DNA of 39,783 bases from assembly GCF_004343305.1 (NCBI RefSeq), contig NZ_SMAF01000027.1, forward strand, positions 1 to 39,783. The letters are read 5' to 3'. The stretch is from Pseudofulvimonas gallinarii. Its GTDB lineage: Bacteria > Pseudomonadota > Gammaproteobacteria > Xanthomonadales > UBA2363. This document shows positions 23,837 to 35,876 of this stretch, piece by piece. The translations under genes were made by a program, and so were the position numbers. The notes below the pieces were generated by a model. It searched no databases, was not told the DNA's origin, and saw only the letters and a list, made by a program, of their open reading frames with translations. Position 1 is the stretch's first letter, and each line of letters begins with the position of its first letter.

Positions 23837-23969
23837 TGTTGGATCTGGTCGTCAGGCGTCGGGCTTCCGGCAAGTGCCAAAAGCCCTACGCTGGCTGCGG
23901 GGAGAGCGACGCTACACCAATGCCCCGCAGGGCACAAGCATTCACGCGCCTTTCAGATTGCTTTTGCGA

Positions 23970-25262
23970 TCAACGGGCGCCCAGATTCTTCAGCCAGAGT
24001 TCCGCGTTCCCGCGCGAGCGGTCATGCTTGAGCGCTTCCCGGAACGCGGCGATGGCAGCCTGGTTGTTGCCGGCTTCCGCCTCCAGTTCGCCGATCAGCA
24101 GATAGGCGGTGCCCGGGTCGCGCAGGTTGCCCTTGCGCATGGCCGTGGCCAGAGCCTCGCGGGCTTCGGCATTGCGCTCGCGCTCGAGCAGCAGGTGACC
24201 GCGCTGCTGGTCGGCATTGCCGTCGTCGGGAGAGGCCGCCGCCGACCGGGTGTAGGCATCGATGGCCTGGTCGATCATCTCGGCCTGGTAGTAGTTGTCG
24301 CCCAGCGCGCGCAGGGTGTCCTTGTCGGCCGGTAGGGCGCCGGCCTGGATGCCGTCGGTGATGGTCGCCGCCGCGTCTGCGGGACGGTCGGCGTAGGCCT
24401 GCAGCTGGTACAGCTGGCGCCAGTGTTCGGTGTCCTTGAGCTTGCCGCTGCTGCGCAGGTTCTGCATGACCGGCAGGGCCTTCTCGAGCTGCTCCAGTTC
24501 GATATAGGTCTGGGCCAGGTTGATCTGGTATTTCACTTCGTCCGGGCGGCGGCGGACCAGTTCCTCCAGCACCTGCGAGGCGCCGAGGTAGTCCTGCTTT
24601 TCATACAGTGCCGCCATCTTCAGCTCGAACAGGCCGTTGGCCGGACTGTCGCCCGATGCGCCGATCGCCTGGTCGAGCGCGGCCACCGCCTCGTCGTAGC
24701 GCTCGAGGCGATACAGGGCATTGCCCTTCAGGCCATAGGCTTCCGGCTTGGTCGAGCCACTCTCGCGCAGCCAGCGGTCGACCGTCGCCAGCGCCGCGTC
24801 GTAGTGTTCTTCCATCAGCTGCAGCTGGGCGATCTGGTACATCAGCTGGAAATGCTGGTTGTTGGGCATGCCGCCGCCATCGACGGCCTTCTGCCAGTGG
24901 ACCAGTGCGGTTTCGACGTCGTCCTGCTCATAGGCGGCCTGGGCCAGGCCCTGGTTGACCAGGCCCTGCTCGTAGGCGGTCAAGCGGGCATTGCCGTCCA
25001 GTTCGCCAAGGATGGACGTGACCTTGTCGTATTCGCCCTCGTTGAGGGCGGTATACGCGGTCTGGATGCGACGCATGCTGCGCTCGTTGGTCTTGCGGTC
25101 CGGCTCCGCGCGCGACGTGTTCGGATACTGGTTCTCTTCCGCCTTCTGGGTGGTGCGCTGGCGCGATTCACGACTCCGGCTCTGGGCATCGGCAGACTGG
25201 GCGGTAAGCAGGGCTGTCAGCGGGAGGCTGACCAGAGTGATGGCGAGGATGAGGCGTTTCAT
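23970..25262 (-). CDS. Periplasmic tetratricopeptide-repeat protein of the TonB locus
   Basis: This 430-residue protein has a signal peptide (KRLILAITLVSLPLTALLTA, cleaved near SADAQS) and at least eight TPR units over residues about 70-425, for example YDAALATVDRWLRESGSTKP and AEARGNNQ-like helix pairs. A charged linker (RESRQRTTQKAEENQY) precedes them. TPR proteins act as scaffolds. A periplasmic TPR protein encoded next to TonB2-type systems in Vibrio assists energy transduction, and the gene's place directly upstream of tonB suggests the same here. The start at 25262 has AAAGGA six bases upstream. The frame extends further upstream but without a better start. Confidence 0.88.
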   Translation of the reverse strand: MKRLILAITLVSLPLTALLTAQSADAQSRSRESRQRTTQKAEENQYPNTSRAEPDRKTNERSMRRIQTAYTALNEGEYDKVTSILGELDGNARLTAYEQGLVNQGLAQAAYEQDDVETALVHWQKAVDGGGMPNNQHFQLMYQIAQLQLMEEHYDAALATVDRWLRESGSTKPEAYGLKGNALYRLERYDEAVAALDQAIGASGDSPANGLFELKMAALYEKQDYLGASQVLEELVRRRPDEVKYQINLAQTYIELEQLEKALPVMQNLRSSGKLKDTEHWRQLYQLQAYADRPADAAATITDGIQAGALPADKDTLRALGDNYYQAEMIDQAIDAYTRSAAASPDDGNADQQRGHLLLERERNAEAREALATAMRKGNLRDPGTAYLLIGELEAEAGNNQAAIAAFREALKHDRSRGNAELWLKNLGAR

Positions 25263-25353
25263 CGTGGATCCTTTGAATGGCGGGAATGCTGCGGTCATGT
25301 CGCCATGACCCCTACTACGTCCTGTTTCGTCGATAAAGCTATTGTCAGGCGTC

Positions 25354-25383
25354 ACGCCGGGTCCGGCGTTAAGCCTGCTTAAC
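25354..25383. repeat. Two adjacent palindromes between the protease and TPR genes
   Basis: ACGCCGG-GT-CCGGCGT (25354-25369) is directly followed by GTTAAG-CCTG-CTTAAC (25368-25383). Both are exact. On the minus strand they lie 12 bases after the end of the M48 protease gene and about 90 bases before the TPR start, so they may be a terminator for the first, an operator for the second, or both. Confidence 0.5.
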
Positions 25384-25394
25384 ATTTGCCGGCA

Positions 25395-26195
25395 TCAGAG
25401 CCTGCATGACGGCAAACGACCTTCTGCGTGCGCCCGTTCGAATTCGGGCCTGGCTGCGGCCAGCCCCTGGTTGAGCTGGTTGATGCGTCCCTGCGGATTC
25501 GGATGGGTGGACATCCAGGTCGGACCGCTGCCGCCGCCGGACTGCTGCATGCGCTGCCACAGCGTGACGGCGGCCGCGGGGTCGAAACCGGCACGCGCCA
25601 TGAGTCTCTGTCCTTCCAGGTCCGCTTCGGTTTCGTGCTTGCGCGAGAACGGCAGCAGCACGCCGATCTGCGCGCCGGCGCCGAGCGCACCGAGGATCAG
25701 CTGCGAGTTCTCGGGCGCCTTTGCGTTGGCGGCCACGGCGGCGACGGTGAGGCCCGTCTGGGCAAGGATCTGCTGCGAGAATCGCTCGGCGCCATGGCGG
25801 TACATGACATGGGCCAGTTCGTGGCCCACCACAGCGGCGAGCTGATCGGCGTCCTCGGCGACGACGAACATGCCGGTGTTGACGCCGACCTTGCCGCCCG
25901 GCAGTGCGAAGGCGTTGGGGGTGTCGTCGATGAAAACCTCGACTTCCCATGGCAGGCCGCGCCATGGGTCGGGCAGCTGGGCGATCAGGCTGTCGGCGAT
26001 GCAGCGCACGTAGCGCTGCTGCCGCGCGTCGCTGGAGACGCGACCGCCGCTGCGCAGCTGGCTGAAGGCCTGGGCGCCGAGATCGCTCATCTGGCGCTCG
26101 TCGACCAGCATGACCTGGCTGCGGCCCGTTGGCGTGGTGGCACAGCCCTGCAACACCAGGGCAAGTGCCGCCATGAAGACGGTGCGGATAGTCAT
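25395..26195 (-). CDS. M48-family zinc metalloprotease lipoprotein
   Basis: This 266-residue protein has a lipoprotein signal ending in LQGC, with Cys18 as the acylated residue. The peptidase active site HELAH spans 125-129 and a downstream ETEAD segment (188-192) supplies the third zinc ligand. It resembles the outer-membrane quality-control proteases BepA, LoiP and YcaL of E. coli but lacks the TPR tail of BepA. The neighbouring gene encodes a separate periplasmic TPR protein, which is noteworthy because BepA unites both parts in one chain. Probable role: turnover or assembly of outer-membrane proteins. The ATG at 26195 follows GGAGAG. Confidence 0.93.
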   Translation of the reverse strand: MTIRTVFMAALALVLQGCATTPTGRSQVMLVDERQMSDLGAQAFSQLRSGGRVSSDARQQRYVRCIADSLIAQLPDPWRGLPWEVEVFIDDTPNAFALPGGKVGVNTGMFVVAEDADQLAAVVGHELAHVMYRHGAERFSQQILAQTGLTVAAVAANAKAPENSQLILGALGAGAQIGVLLPFSRKHETEADLEGQRLMARAGFDPAAAVTLWQRMQQSGGGSGPTWMSTHPNPQGRINQLNQGLAAARPEFERAHAEGRLPSCRL

Positions 26196-26257
26196 GTCGG
26201 CTCTCCGTGGCAGGCGGGTGTCCTCGATTCTAACGCCGGGGTTGGCGGTCCCGGGGT

Positions 26258-27220
26258 TCAGGTCGTGGCGAAATTCGCCTGCGCGAACGCAATCCGTTCA
26301 GCCGGATCCGCCGACAGCTTCCCCGTTTTCTTCAGTGCCTCGATCTTGTCGAGTCGATGGCGCAGGCCGTTGCCGTTGGCGATCTGGATCGCCAGCCCGG
26401 GACGCGCATTGAGCTCCAGCACCATCGGCCCGCGATTCTTGTCCAGGACGATGTCGACGCCGACATAGCCCAGGCCGGACAGTTCATAGGAACGGGCGGC
26501 GATCATCAGCAGCTCCGGCCAGCGCGGAATCGCCAGGCCGACGATGGAATGCTCGGTGTCCGGGTGTTCGCGCACCGGCTCGTTGCCCCAGACACCGCGT
26601 TTGGTGATGCCGCTGGGGATGTCGATGCCGACCCCGATCGCGCCCTGGTGCAGGTTGGCCTTGCCGTCGGACATGCGCGTCGGCAGGCGGATCATCGCCA
26701 TCACCGGATAGCCAAGGAAGGTGATGATGCGGATGTCCGGCACGCCCTTGTAGCTGACGCGCTCGAACAGCGGATCAAATTCGACGCAGTATTCGACCAG
26801 CAGGTGGTCGGGTTGGCCACCCAGCGAGTACAGGCCGGACAGGCCGTTCGACAGGTGGTGCTGGAATTCCTCGCGGGTCATGAAGCTGCCGCTGGCACGG
26901 CGGTAGCGTTCGCCGCGGCGGCCGTGGATGACCAGGATGCCGTCGCCCCCGGATCCGTGGGCCGGCTTGACGACGAAATTCGGATAAGGCGCCAGCTTTT
27001 CGTGCAGCGAGGCGATCTGGTGCTCCTCGCGGACGACGGCGTAGAGGTCGGGAACCGGCAATCCTGCCGCCAGCGCAAGCTCCTTGGTCAGGAGCTTGTC
27101 GTCCACGCGCGGATAATACTTGCGCTGGTTGTGGAGAAGTACGTAATCGGCGTTGCGCGAGTTCAGGCCGACCAGGCCGACCTCGCGCAGGCGCTTTGCC
27201 ACCGTGAAGGGGTTGAACAC
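26258..27220 (-). CDS. ATP-grasp alpha-L-glutamate ligase-like protein (RimK-related)
   Basis: This 320-residue ATP-grasp enzyme belongs to the RimK-related glutamate-ligase-like family. It shows the ATP-binding strand NFVVKPAHGSGGDGILVI, the catalytic LLVEYCVEFDPLF and the metal-binding VLELNARPGLAIQIANG. ATP-grasp ligases join a carboxylate to an amine through an acyl phosphate; the substrate here is unknown. The start is GTG at 27220, one base after the stop of the membrane gene, with GGGAGG six bases ahead. Comparative genomics describes a conserved three-gene set of this ligase, an inactive transglutaminase with seven membrane helices and a retropepsin-like zinc protease; the third gene is not visible in this window. 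Confidence 0.92.
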   Translation of the reverse strand: MFNPFTVAKRLREVGLVGLNSRNADYVLLHNQRKYYPRVDDKLLTKELALAAGLPVPDLYAVVREEHQIASLHEKLAPYPNFVVKPAHGSGGDGILVIHGRRGERYRRASGSFMTREEFQHHLSNGLSGLYSLGGQPDHLLVEYCVEFDPLFERVSYKGVPDIRIITFLGYPVMAMIRLPTRMSDGKANLHQGAIGVGIDIPSGITKRGVWGNEPVREHPDTEHSIVGLAIPRWPELLMIAARSYELSGLGYVGVDIVLDKNRGPMVLELNARPGLAIQIANGNGLRHRLDKIEALKKTGKLSADPAERIAFAQANFATT

Positions 27221-27221
27221 C

Positions 27222-28763
27222 TCAGCCCTCCCCTGGTGGCCGGGCCAGGGCGCGGAAGCGGCTCAGCTCGGTCAGGCGGTAACCGGAATAGCGGCCGAGG
27301 ATCAGCGTGAAGCCGAGCAGGATCAGCAGCACCTCCGGATACACGAACATCAGGTGCTCCAGCGGCGGCCAGCTCATGACCAGGTAGGCCAGGCTGGCGA
27401 TCATCAGCGAGCCGGCGGCCATCTTCATCGCATAGCCGGCGCCGCGTTCGTCCCAGGCCACCGAGACGCGTTCGATCGTCATGGTCATGATGATCATCGG
27501 GAACAGCGCGATCGACAGGCCGACTTCCAGGCCGAGGCGGTTCGAGACCACGCTGACCAGCGCCATGATCAGGACGACGACGATCAGCACCGCCGTCAGG
27601 CGCGGCACCAGCAGCAGTTTGAGCCGCTCCATGTAGAAGCGCACCAGCAGTCCGAGCCCGACGACCAGCGAGAACAGCGTCAGGCCGGCCAGCAGCGATG
27701 TCCATTTGAATGAGATCGCGATCAGAACGGGCATGAAGGTGCCAAAGGTCTTGATGCCGACGATGTTGCGCAGGATCAGCATGATGAAGGCGCCGACCGG
27801 CACCATCAGCAGGATGCGGTAGACGTCCTGGGTCTGCAGCGGCAGGTTCAGCAGCGAATAGGCGACGAGGTTCTCGTCACGCACTTCCAGGCGGTCCACC
27901 GCCGCCTTCAGGGAATCGACCAGGCTGCGCTGCATGCGGATGTCGAAGCGCGCACGCGGCGAACCGTCGATTTCCAGCACCGGCTTGCCGCTCTTGCTCC
28001 ACAGGAACAGGTCGCTTGGCCAGCCGATGCTGCCGGTGCGGACGTCGAGCGTGCGCCACTCGTTGGCGTCGGTATCGTAGACCTGCAGGTAGGGCCGCAG
28101 CTCGCCGGCCGCGGTTTCCTCCAGGCGCAGGCCCTGGATGACGCGGGCGGCGATGTTGCGGATCGCCAGCAGCTCGGTGGCAAAGCGGGCGCGCTCATGG
28201 TCGCCGTTGCGGCCCTGCAGCAGCAGGGTTACTTCCTGCGATGGCGTCGAACTGGAGAATTCGCGCAGCAGCTCGGCGGCGAAGCTGGCGCTGTCGACGC
28301 TGTGTTCGCGGACGCGTTCGAGCAGTGACTGCGCCGCGCTGGTGAAGGGTTCCTCCAGCTCCGGCGGCGACTGCAGCTGCGGCCGGTCGGTATCGGCGGC
28401 GGGAACCCCGTCGCGATAGATCGTCGCGCGGTAGTAAAGCGCCTGGGTGCCGCGCGCGCGGCGGATGGTCCACTGCACCTCGCGGCTGCGGCCGTCGCGG
28501 CTGCGCTCGGTGTTCATGCCGTAGCCGCGCGCCATGAAGTTCTCGTCGAGGATCGAATAGCCCGGCGGATCAAGCGGAATCTGCAGGACCACGCGGTTGG
28601 CGCCATTGCGCGGCTGGAATTCGACCCGGGCCTGCACCTCCCAGACCTCGGCCTGTTCGACCGGTGTCAGCGGGAACTTCAGGACCTTCCATTTATAGAA
28701 AAATGCCGCAAGGCCGGCCGCGATCAACAGCACGGCCAGTACATACAGATGGGTCTTCTTCAT
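27222..28763 (-). CDS. Inactive transglutaminase fused to a seven-helix membrane domain
   Basis: This 513-residue protein has one N-terminal helix (residues about 7-23) and a large extracytoplasmic part to about 330 containing a transglutaminase-like fold (LAIRNIAARVIQGLRLEE and EWRTLDVRTG). The usual catalytic Cys is not apparent. About seven membrane helices follow over 330-500. This is the UUP1-type partner that accompanies the RimK-related ligase. The system is thought to make or process a cell-envelope peptide, but its product is not known. Translation is tightly linked with the ligase gene. The gene follows gyrB in the same direction after 154 bases. Confidence 0.9.
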   Translation of the reverse strand: MKKTHLYVLAVLLIAAGLAAFFYKWKVLKFPLTPVEQAEVWEVQARVEFQPRNGANRVVLQIPLDPPGYSILDENFMARGYGMNTERSRDGRSREVQWTIRRARGTQALYYRATIYRDGVPAADTDRPQLQSPPELEEPFTSAAQSLLERVREHSVDSASFAAELLREFSSSTPSQEVTLLLQGRNGDHERARFATELLAIRNIAARVIQGLRLEETAAGELRPYLQVYDTDANEWRTLDVRTGSIGWPSDLFLWSKSGKPVLEIDGSPRARFDIRMQRSLVDSLKAAVDRLEVRDENLVAYSLLNLPLQTQDVYRILLMVPVGAFIMLILRNIVGIKTFGTFMPVLIAISFKWTSLLAGLTLFSLVVGLGLLVRFYMERLKLLLVPRLTAVLIVVVLIMALVSVVSNRLGLEVGLSIALFPMIIMTMTIERVSVAWDERGAGYAMKMAAGSLMIASLAYLVMSWPPLEHLMFVYPEVLLILLGFTLILGRYSGYRLTELSRFRALARPPGEG

Positions 28764-28917
28764 GAGCCACGAGCGTCCCTAGCTGGCCGGACAGTACAAC
28801 GATCGGCGTGTCCCTGTCATGGCCGCAGCGCGGCAAAGGGCATGGCACTGAGGCGCCGGCCGGGACGCCTGTCTTGCGGCAGGGCCCGGCCTGGCGTTGC
28901 GGCGGAACGCCGGCGTG

Positions 28918-32497
<3,580 letters not shown>

Positions 32498-32501
<4 letters not shown>

Positions 32502-33598
32502 ATGCGCATCGGCATGACGACATGGCGGGAGCGGGTGTCGTCGGCATCCGAAATCAGGCAGCTGGAATTGCCATCACGAAGCCGCAGGTCGACCAGCTCG
32601 GCGCGCAATGAGCCCAGCGCATCCAGCACGTAGGTCACGTTGAAGGAGATCTGCAGTCCATCGGCATTGCTCTCGGCGCCGAGCTCCTCCACCGCCTCTT
32701 CCTGCTCACTGTTGTGGGCCACGATGCGAAGCTGCTGCGGACTGACCTCCAGCCTTACTCCGCGGTACTTCTCGTTAGACAGAATGGCGGCGCGGCTCAA
32801 CGCCGCCCGCAGCTGCTCGCGGTCCACCCTGACCTGCTTGTCGGCACCGATCGGCATCACCGCTTCGTAATCCGGGAAACGCCCGTCGATCAGGTTCGAC
32901 GTGAACTGCACATCGGCGCGACCCAGGCGAAGATGGCTGCGGCCGAACTCCAGGCGCAGAATGTCGTCACCACCTTCGAGCAGCCGCTGCAATTCCAGCA
33001 CCGCCTTGCGCGGCAGCAGCAACTGACGGTCGCTACCGGCATGACCTGGCAGATCCGCCTGGCAAGTCGCCAGACGGTGACCGTCGGTAGCCACCGCCCG
33101 CAGCGAGCCGTCACGCAGGTCGAACAGCATGCCGTTGAGATAGAAGCGCACATCCTGGACCGCCATCGCAAAGGCGACGCGATCGATCAGATCCTTGAAC
33201 ACGCCTTCCGGCAGTTCCAGGACATCATTGATCTCGCGCGCTTCCAGTGCCGGAAACTCCGCAGCCGGCAGCGTCGCCAGCGTAAACCGGCTGCGCCCGG
33301 CCTTGACCATGACCCGGTCACCCTGCTGTTCAACCGTCACCGTGCTGCCGTCAGGAAGGGCACGGCAGATATCCACCAGCTTGCGCGCCGGCACCGTGAC
33401 TTCGCCATCCACCGAATCGCTCACGTCGGCGCTGCCGATGATCTCCAGCTGCAGGTCGGTTCCGGTAAACGAAACCCGCCCCGCGCGCACCGACACGAGC
33501 AGGTTCGCCAGAATCGGCATCGTCTGTCGCTTCTCGACCACACCGATGACGGCCTGCAAGGGCTTGAACAGTGCTTCCCGCTGGATTTGGAAACGCAT
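32498..33598 (-). CDS. dnaN: DNA polymerase III beta subunit (sliding clamp)
   Basis: This 366-residue protein (E. coli 366) forms the dimeric ring that tethers DNA polymerase III and many partners. The three clamp domains are visible: domain 1 starting MRFQIQREALFKPLQAVIGVVEKR, domain 2 near residues 125-240 with VATDGHRLATC, and domain 3 ending in DTRSRHVVMPMRM, the conserved VMPMRL-type C-terminus. (The quoted opening is two adjoining motifs.) The ATG is preceded by GAGG. The gene is coupled to recF by a four-base overlap and separated from dnaA by a 201-base palindrome-rich gap. Confidence 0.98.
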
Positions 33599-33799
33599 GG
33601 GCAGACCTCTAACTAGATGCTCTTATCTGTTGAAGATTGTTGTTGTTGGCACCTCCCAGGCGCCGCAACAACCCGCAAAACATTAATCAAATCAATGATT
33701 TAAGACACAAAAGCCTGTGCGGAAACCGGTTCACCGGACGGTGATGACTCTGTGCATAACTTTCCGGCGGGTTTTCAGACACAGTGTATCCACAAGCCC
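33599..33799. other. oriC: Probable replication origin (oriC) between dnaN and dnaA
   Basis: This 201-base gap holds a perfect DnaA box TTATGCACA on the minus strand (33751-33759), a second box with one mismatch (GTATCCACA, 33786-33794), two weaker ones (33701-33709 and 33716-33724), and an AT-rich stretch (33679-33710) suitable for unwinding. Palindromes include TCACCG-GA-CGGTGA (33731-33744) and ACCGGT. Neighbouring gene directions diverge near here. The other intergenic gap beside dnaA (35120-35297) is GC-rich and has no DnaA box. The origin is nevertheless small and box-poor, so part of it may extend into a flanking gene. Confidence 0.65.
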
Positions 33800-35119
33800 T
33801 CAACTGGTTAACGAACGGATCAACTTGTCCCAGTCTTCGCGCGCCCGGCCATCGGTCTCGACCAGCTTCCGCACCACCCGGCAGGCGTGCAGCACCGTGG
33901 TGTGGTCCCGGGCGAACGCCTCGCCGATCTCCGGCAGGCTGTGCTCGGTCAGTTCCTTGGCCAGCGTCATCGCCATCTGCCGCGGCCGCACCACCGAGCG
34001 CTGGCGCCGCTTGGACACCAGGTCACCGTGGCGCAGGCCAAAATAGTCGGCGACGGTCTTCTGGATGTTCGGGATGCTCACCAGGCGCTCCTGGACGCTG
34101 AGGTGGTCGCGCAGCGCCTCCTGGGCGAATTCCAGCGTGATCGCCCGGCCACTGAGGTTCGCGCGCGCCGACAGCGTGTTCAGGGCACCTTCCAGCTCGC
34201 GCACGTTTGAACGCATGCGCTTGGCGATCAGGAAGGCGACATCGTCGGGCAGGGTCAGTTCCATCGCCTGCGCCTTGCTGAGCAGGATGCTGACCCGCGT
34301 CTCGAAATCCGGCGGCTCGATGGCGACGTTCAGGCCCCAGCCGAAGCGCGACTTCAGGCGCGGCTCCAGGCCCTCGACCTCCTTGGGATAGCGGTCGCAG
34401 GTCAGCACGATCTGCTGCTTGCCTTCGAACAGCGCGTTGAAGGTGTGGAAAAACTCTTCCTGGGTGCGGTCCTTGCCGGCGAAAAACTGGATGTCGTCGA
34501 TCAGCAGCGCGTCGACGCTGCGGAACTGCCGCTTGAACTCGTCCATGCGGTTGCTGCGCAGGGCGCGGATCATCTCGCTGACGAAGCGCTCCGAGCGCAT
34601 GTACACCACCCGCATGCCCGGACGGTTCTGCTTCATGACATGGCCGGCGGCCAGCAGCAGGTGCGTCTTGCCCAGGCCGGTGCCGCCGTACAGCAGCAGC
34701 GGGTTGTAGACCTCGCCGGGTTTCAGCGCGACCTGCAGCGCGGCGGCCTTGCCGAGCTCGTTGGACTTGCCCTCGACGAAGTTGTCGAAGGTGTATCGGG
34801 CATCGAGGTTGGATTCGATCGGCGGCAGGCGTTCGCCGCCGGACGAACGCGACTCGGCGGCCTCCGGCTCGTCACTCGGACGCTGGCCGACCTTCAGGCG
34901 CACGACCACCGGCGACCCGCTCAAGGCCTGCAGCAGTTCCTGGATGCGTTCGAGGAAATGCTTCTGCACGCGCTCGGCGACATAGACGTTCGCGGCGTAC
35001 AGCAGCAGTTCGCCGCTGCCGGACTGCTGCGGCTGCAGCGGCACCAGCCAGGTGTGCAGGTCTTCGGCGTTGAGTTCGCCTTCCAGGCGGCGCAGGCATC
35101 GCTGCCACAATTCGGCCAT
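33800..35119 (-). CDS. dnaA: Chromosomal replication initiator DnaA
   Basis: This 439-residue AAA+ protein melts the origin and loads the helicase. Domain I begins [17 protein letters not shown], and domain II is short and polar ([14 protein letters not shown]). Domain III has Walker [12 protein letters not shown], Walker [10 protein letters not shown] and the arginine-finger region. Domain IV has the DNA-binding helix-turn-helix and signature [19 protein letters not shown], with [14 protein letters not shown]. Length is usual for the order (E. coli 467; shorter linker). The ATG is at 35119. It is transcribed leftward toward dnaN. Confidence 0.98.
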   Translation of the reverse strand: MAELWQRCLRRLEGELNAEDLHTWLVPLQPQQSGSGELLLYAANVYVAERVQKHFLERIQELLQALSGSPVVVRLKVGQRPSDEPEAAESRSSGGERLPPIESNLDARYTFDNFVEGKSNELGKAAALQVALKPGEVYNPLLLYGGTGLGKTHLLLAAGHVMKQNRPGMRVVYMRSERFVSEMIRALRSNRMDEFKRQFRSVDALLIDDIQFFAGKDRTQEEFFHTFNALFEGKQQIVLTCDRYPKEVEGLEPRLKSRFGWGLNVAIEPPDFETRVSILLSKAQAMELTLPDDVAFLIAKRMRSNVRELEGALNTLSARANLSGRAITLEFAQEALRDHLSVQERLVSIPNIQKTVADYFGLRHGDLVSKRRQRSVVRPRQMAMTLAKELTEHSLPEIGEAFARDHTTVLHACRVVRKLVETDGRAREDWDKLIRSLTS

Positions 35120-35233
35120 CGCGATCAGGTTCTCTCGTTACAGCGCGTGTGCGGTGGATCAGTGTAACCGGTCGCGATGCGGCGCCGGGCCCGATTCGCC
35201 ATGGCGCCGGCAAACCCCGCCGGAGCGGCGCAT

Positions 35234-35262
35234 TTGACCCGCCAGGCTCCAGCGCCTACAAT
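35234..35262 (+). promoter_or_regulatory. Sigma-70 promoter of rpmH-rnpA
   Basis: TTGACC (35234-35239) and TACAAT (35257-35262) are separated by exactly 17 bases, each one mismatch from the consensus hexamers. They are placed 35 bases before the rpmH start codon. This is the strongest promoter-like sequence I see in the window, as expected for a ribosomal-protein gene. Confidence 0.85.
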
Positions 35263-35297
35263 GCCTGCCCTTTGCCGACGACCTTGGGTCCGCCGCC

Positions 35298-35432
35298 ATG
35301 AAACGCACCTTCCAGCCCAGCAACCTCAAGCGCGCCCGTACGCACGGCTTCCGCGCCCGCATGAAGACCGCCGATGGCCGCAAGGTCCTGTCGGCCCGTC
35401 GTGCCAAGGGTCGCAAGCGCCTGATCCCGTAA
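35298..35432 (+). CDS. rpmH: 50S ribosomal protein L34
   Basis: This 44-residue very basic protein has the invariant opening [20 protein letters not shown] and the closing [14 protein letters not shown] of L34. It sits in the large subunit near the central protuberance. It is immediately followed by rnpA (17 bases), the conserved rpmH-rnpA pair next to the origin. The ATG at 35298 lies 35 bases after a near-consensus promoter. Confidence 0.98.
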   Translation: MKRTFQPSNLKRARTHGFRARMKTADGRKVLSARRAKGRKRLIP

Positions 35433-35449
35433 GCGGGAACCGACCAGCC

Positions 35450-35794
35450 GTGCGCGCCGCAAAGACGACGCGCGCGAGTGTGCTGAGCGGCAAGGCGGCG
35501 TTCGACCGCGTCTTCGTCGCCCGGCTGAAGCGCAACTCGCGCTACTTCCGCTTCCACTTCGCAGCCAGTGAACTCGACCATGCCCGCCTGGGCATGGCGG
35601 TGAGCCGCCGTGTCGACAAGCGCTCGGTGGTCCGCAACCGACTGCGCCGGCAGATCCGCCAGAGCTTCCGGCTCGCCATGGCGACGCTTCCGAACCTCGA
35701 TATCGTCGTCAACGCCAAGCCCGAAGCCGCCCAGGCGCCGCGCGGCGAAGTCTGGCGCGACCTCCTCGACGCCTGGCCGCGTCTGCGCGCTTGA
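35450..35794 (+). CDS. rnpA: Ribonuclease P protein component
   Basis: This 114-residue protein is the protein subunit of RNase P that helps the catalytic RNA trim tRNA 5' ends. The family motif SRRVDKRSVVRNRLRRQIRQ (RNR core) and the Phe-rich strand RYFRFHF are present. The start is GTG at 35450; no ATG exists before the conserved first strand. It is co-transcribed with rpmH. In many proteobacteria yidD follows it, but here the 82-base gap to yidC has no room for yidD. Confidence 0.95.
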   Translation: MRAAKTTRASVLSGKAAFDRVFVARLKRNSRYFRFHFAASELDHARLGMAVSRRVDKRSVVRNRLRRQIRQSFRLAMATLPNLDIVVNAKPEAAQAPRGEVWRDLLDAWPRLRA

Positions 35795-35876
35795 TTGATC
35801 GGGTCGCTGCGAACCGCGACAATCCCCCTCCTTTGCCTTCCCGACACGACGGGCCCCGCGCCCGCCCGCCAGACTC

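Noticed and set aside
35120-35297. The dnaA-rpmH gap as the replication origin
   Set aside because: It is short and GC-rich, contains no DnaA box close to TTATNCACA and is occupied by the rpmH promoter; the dnaN-dnaA gap is the better candidate.
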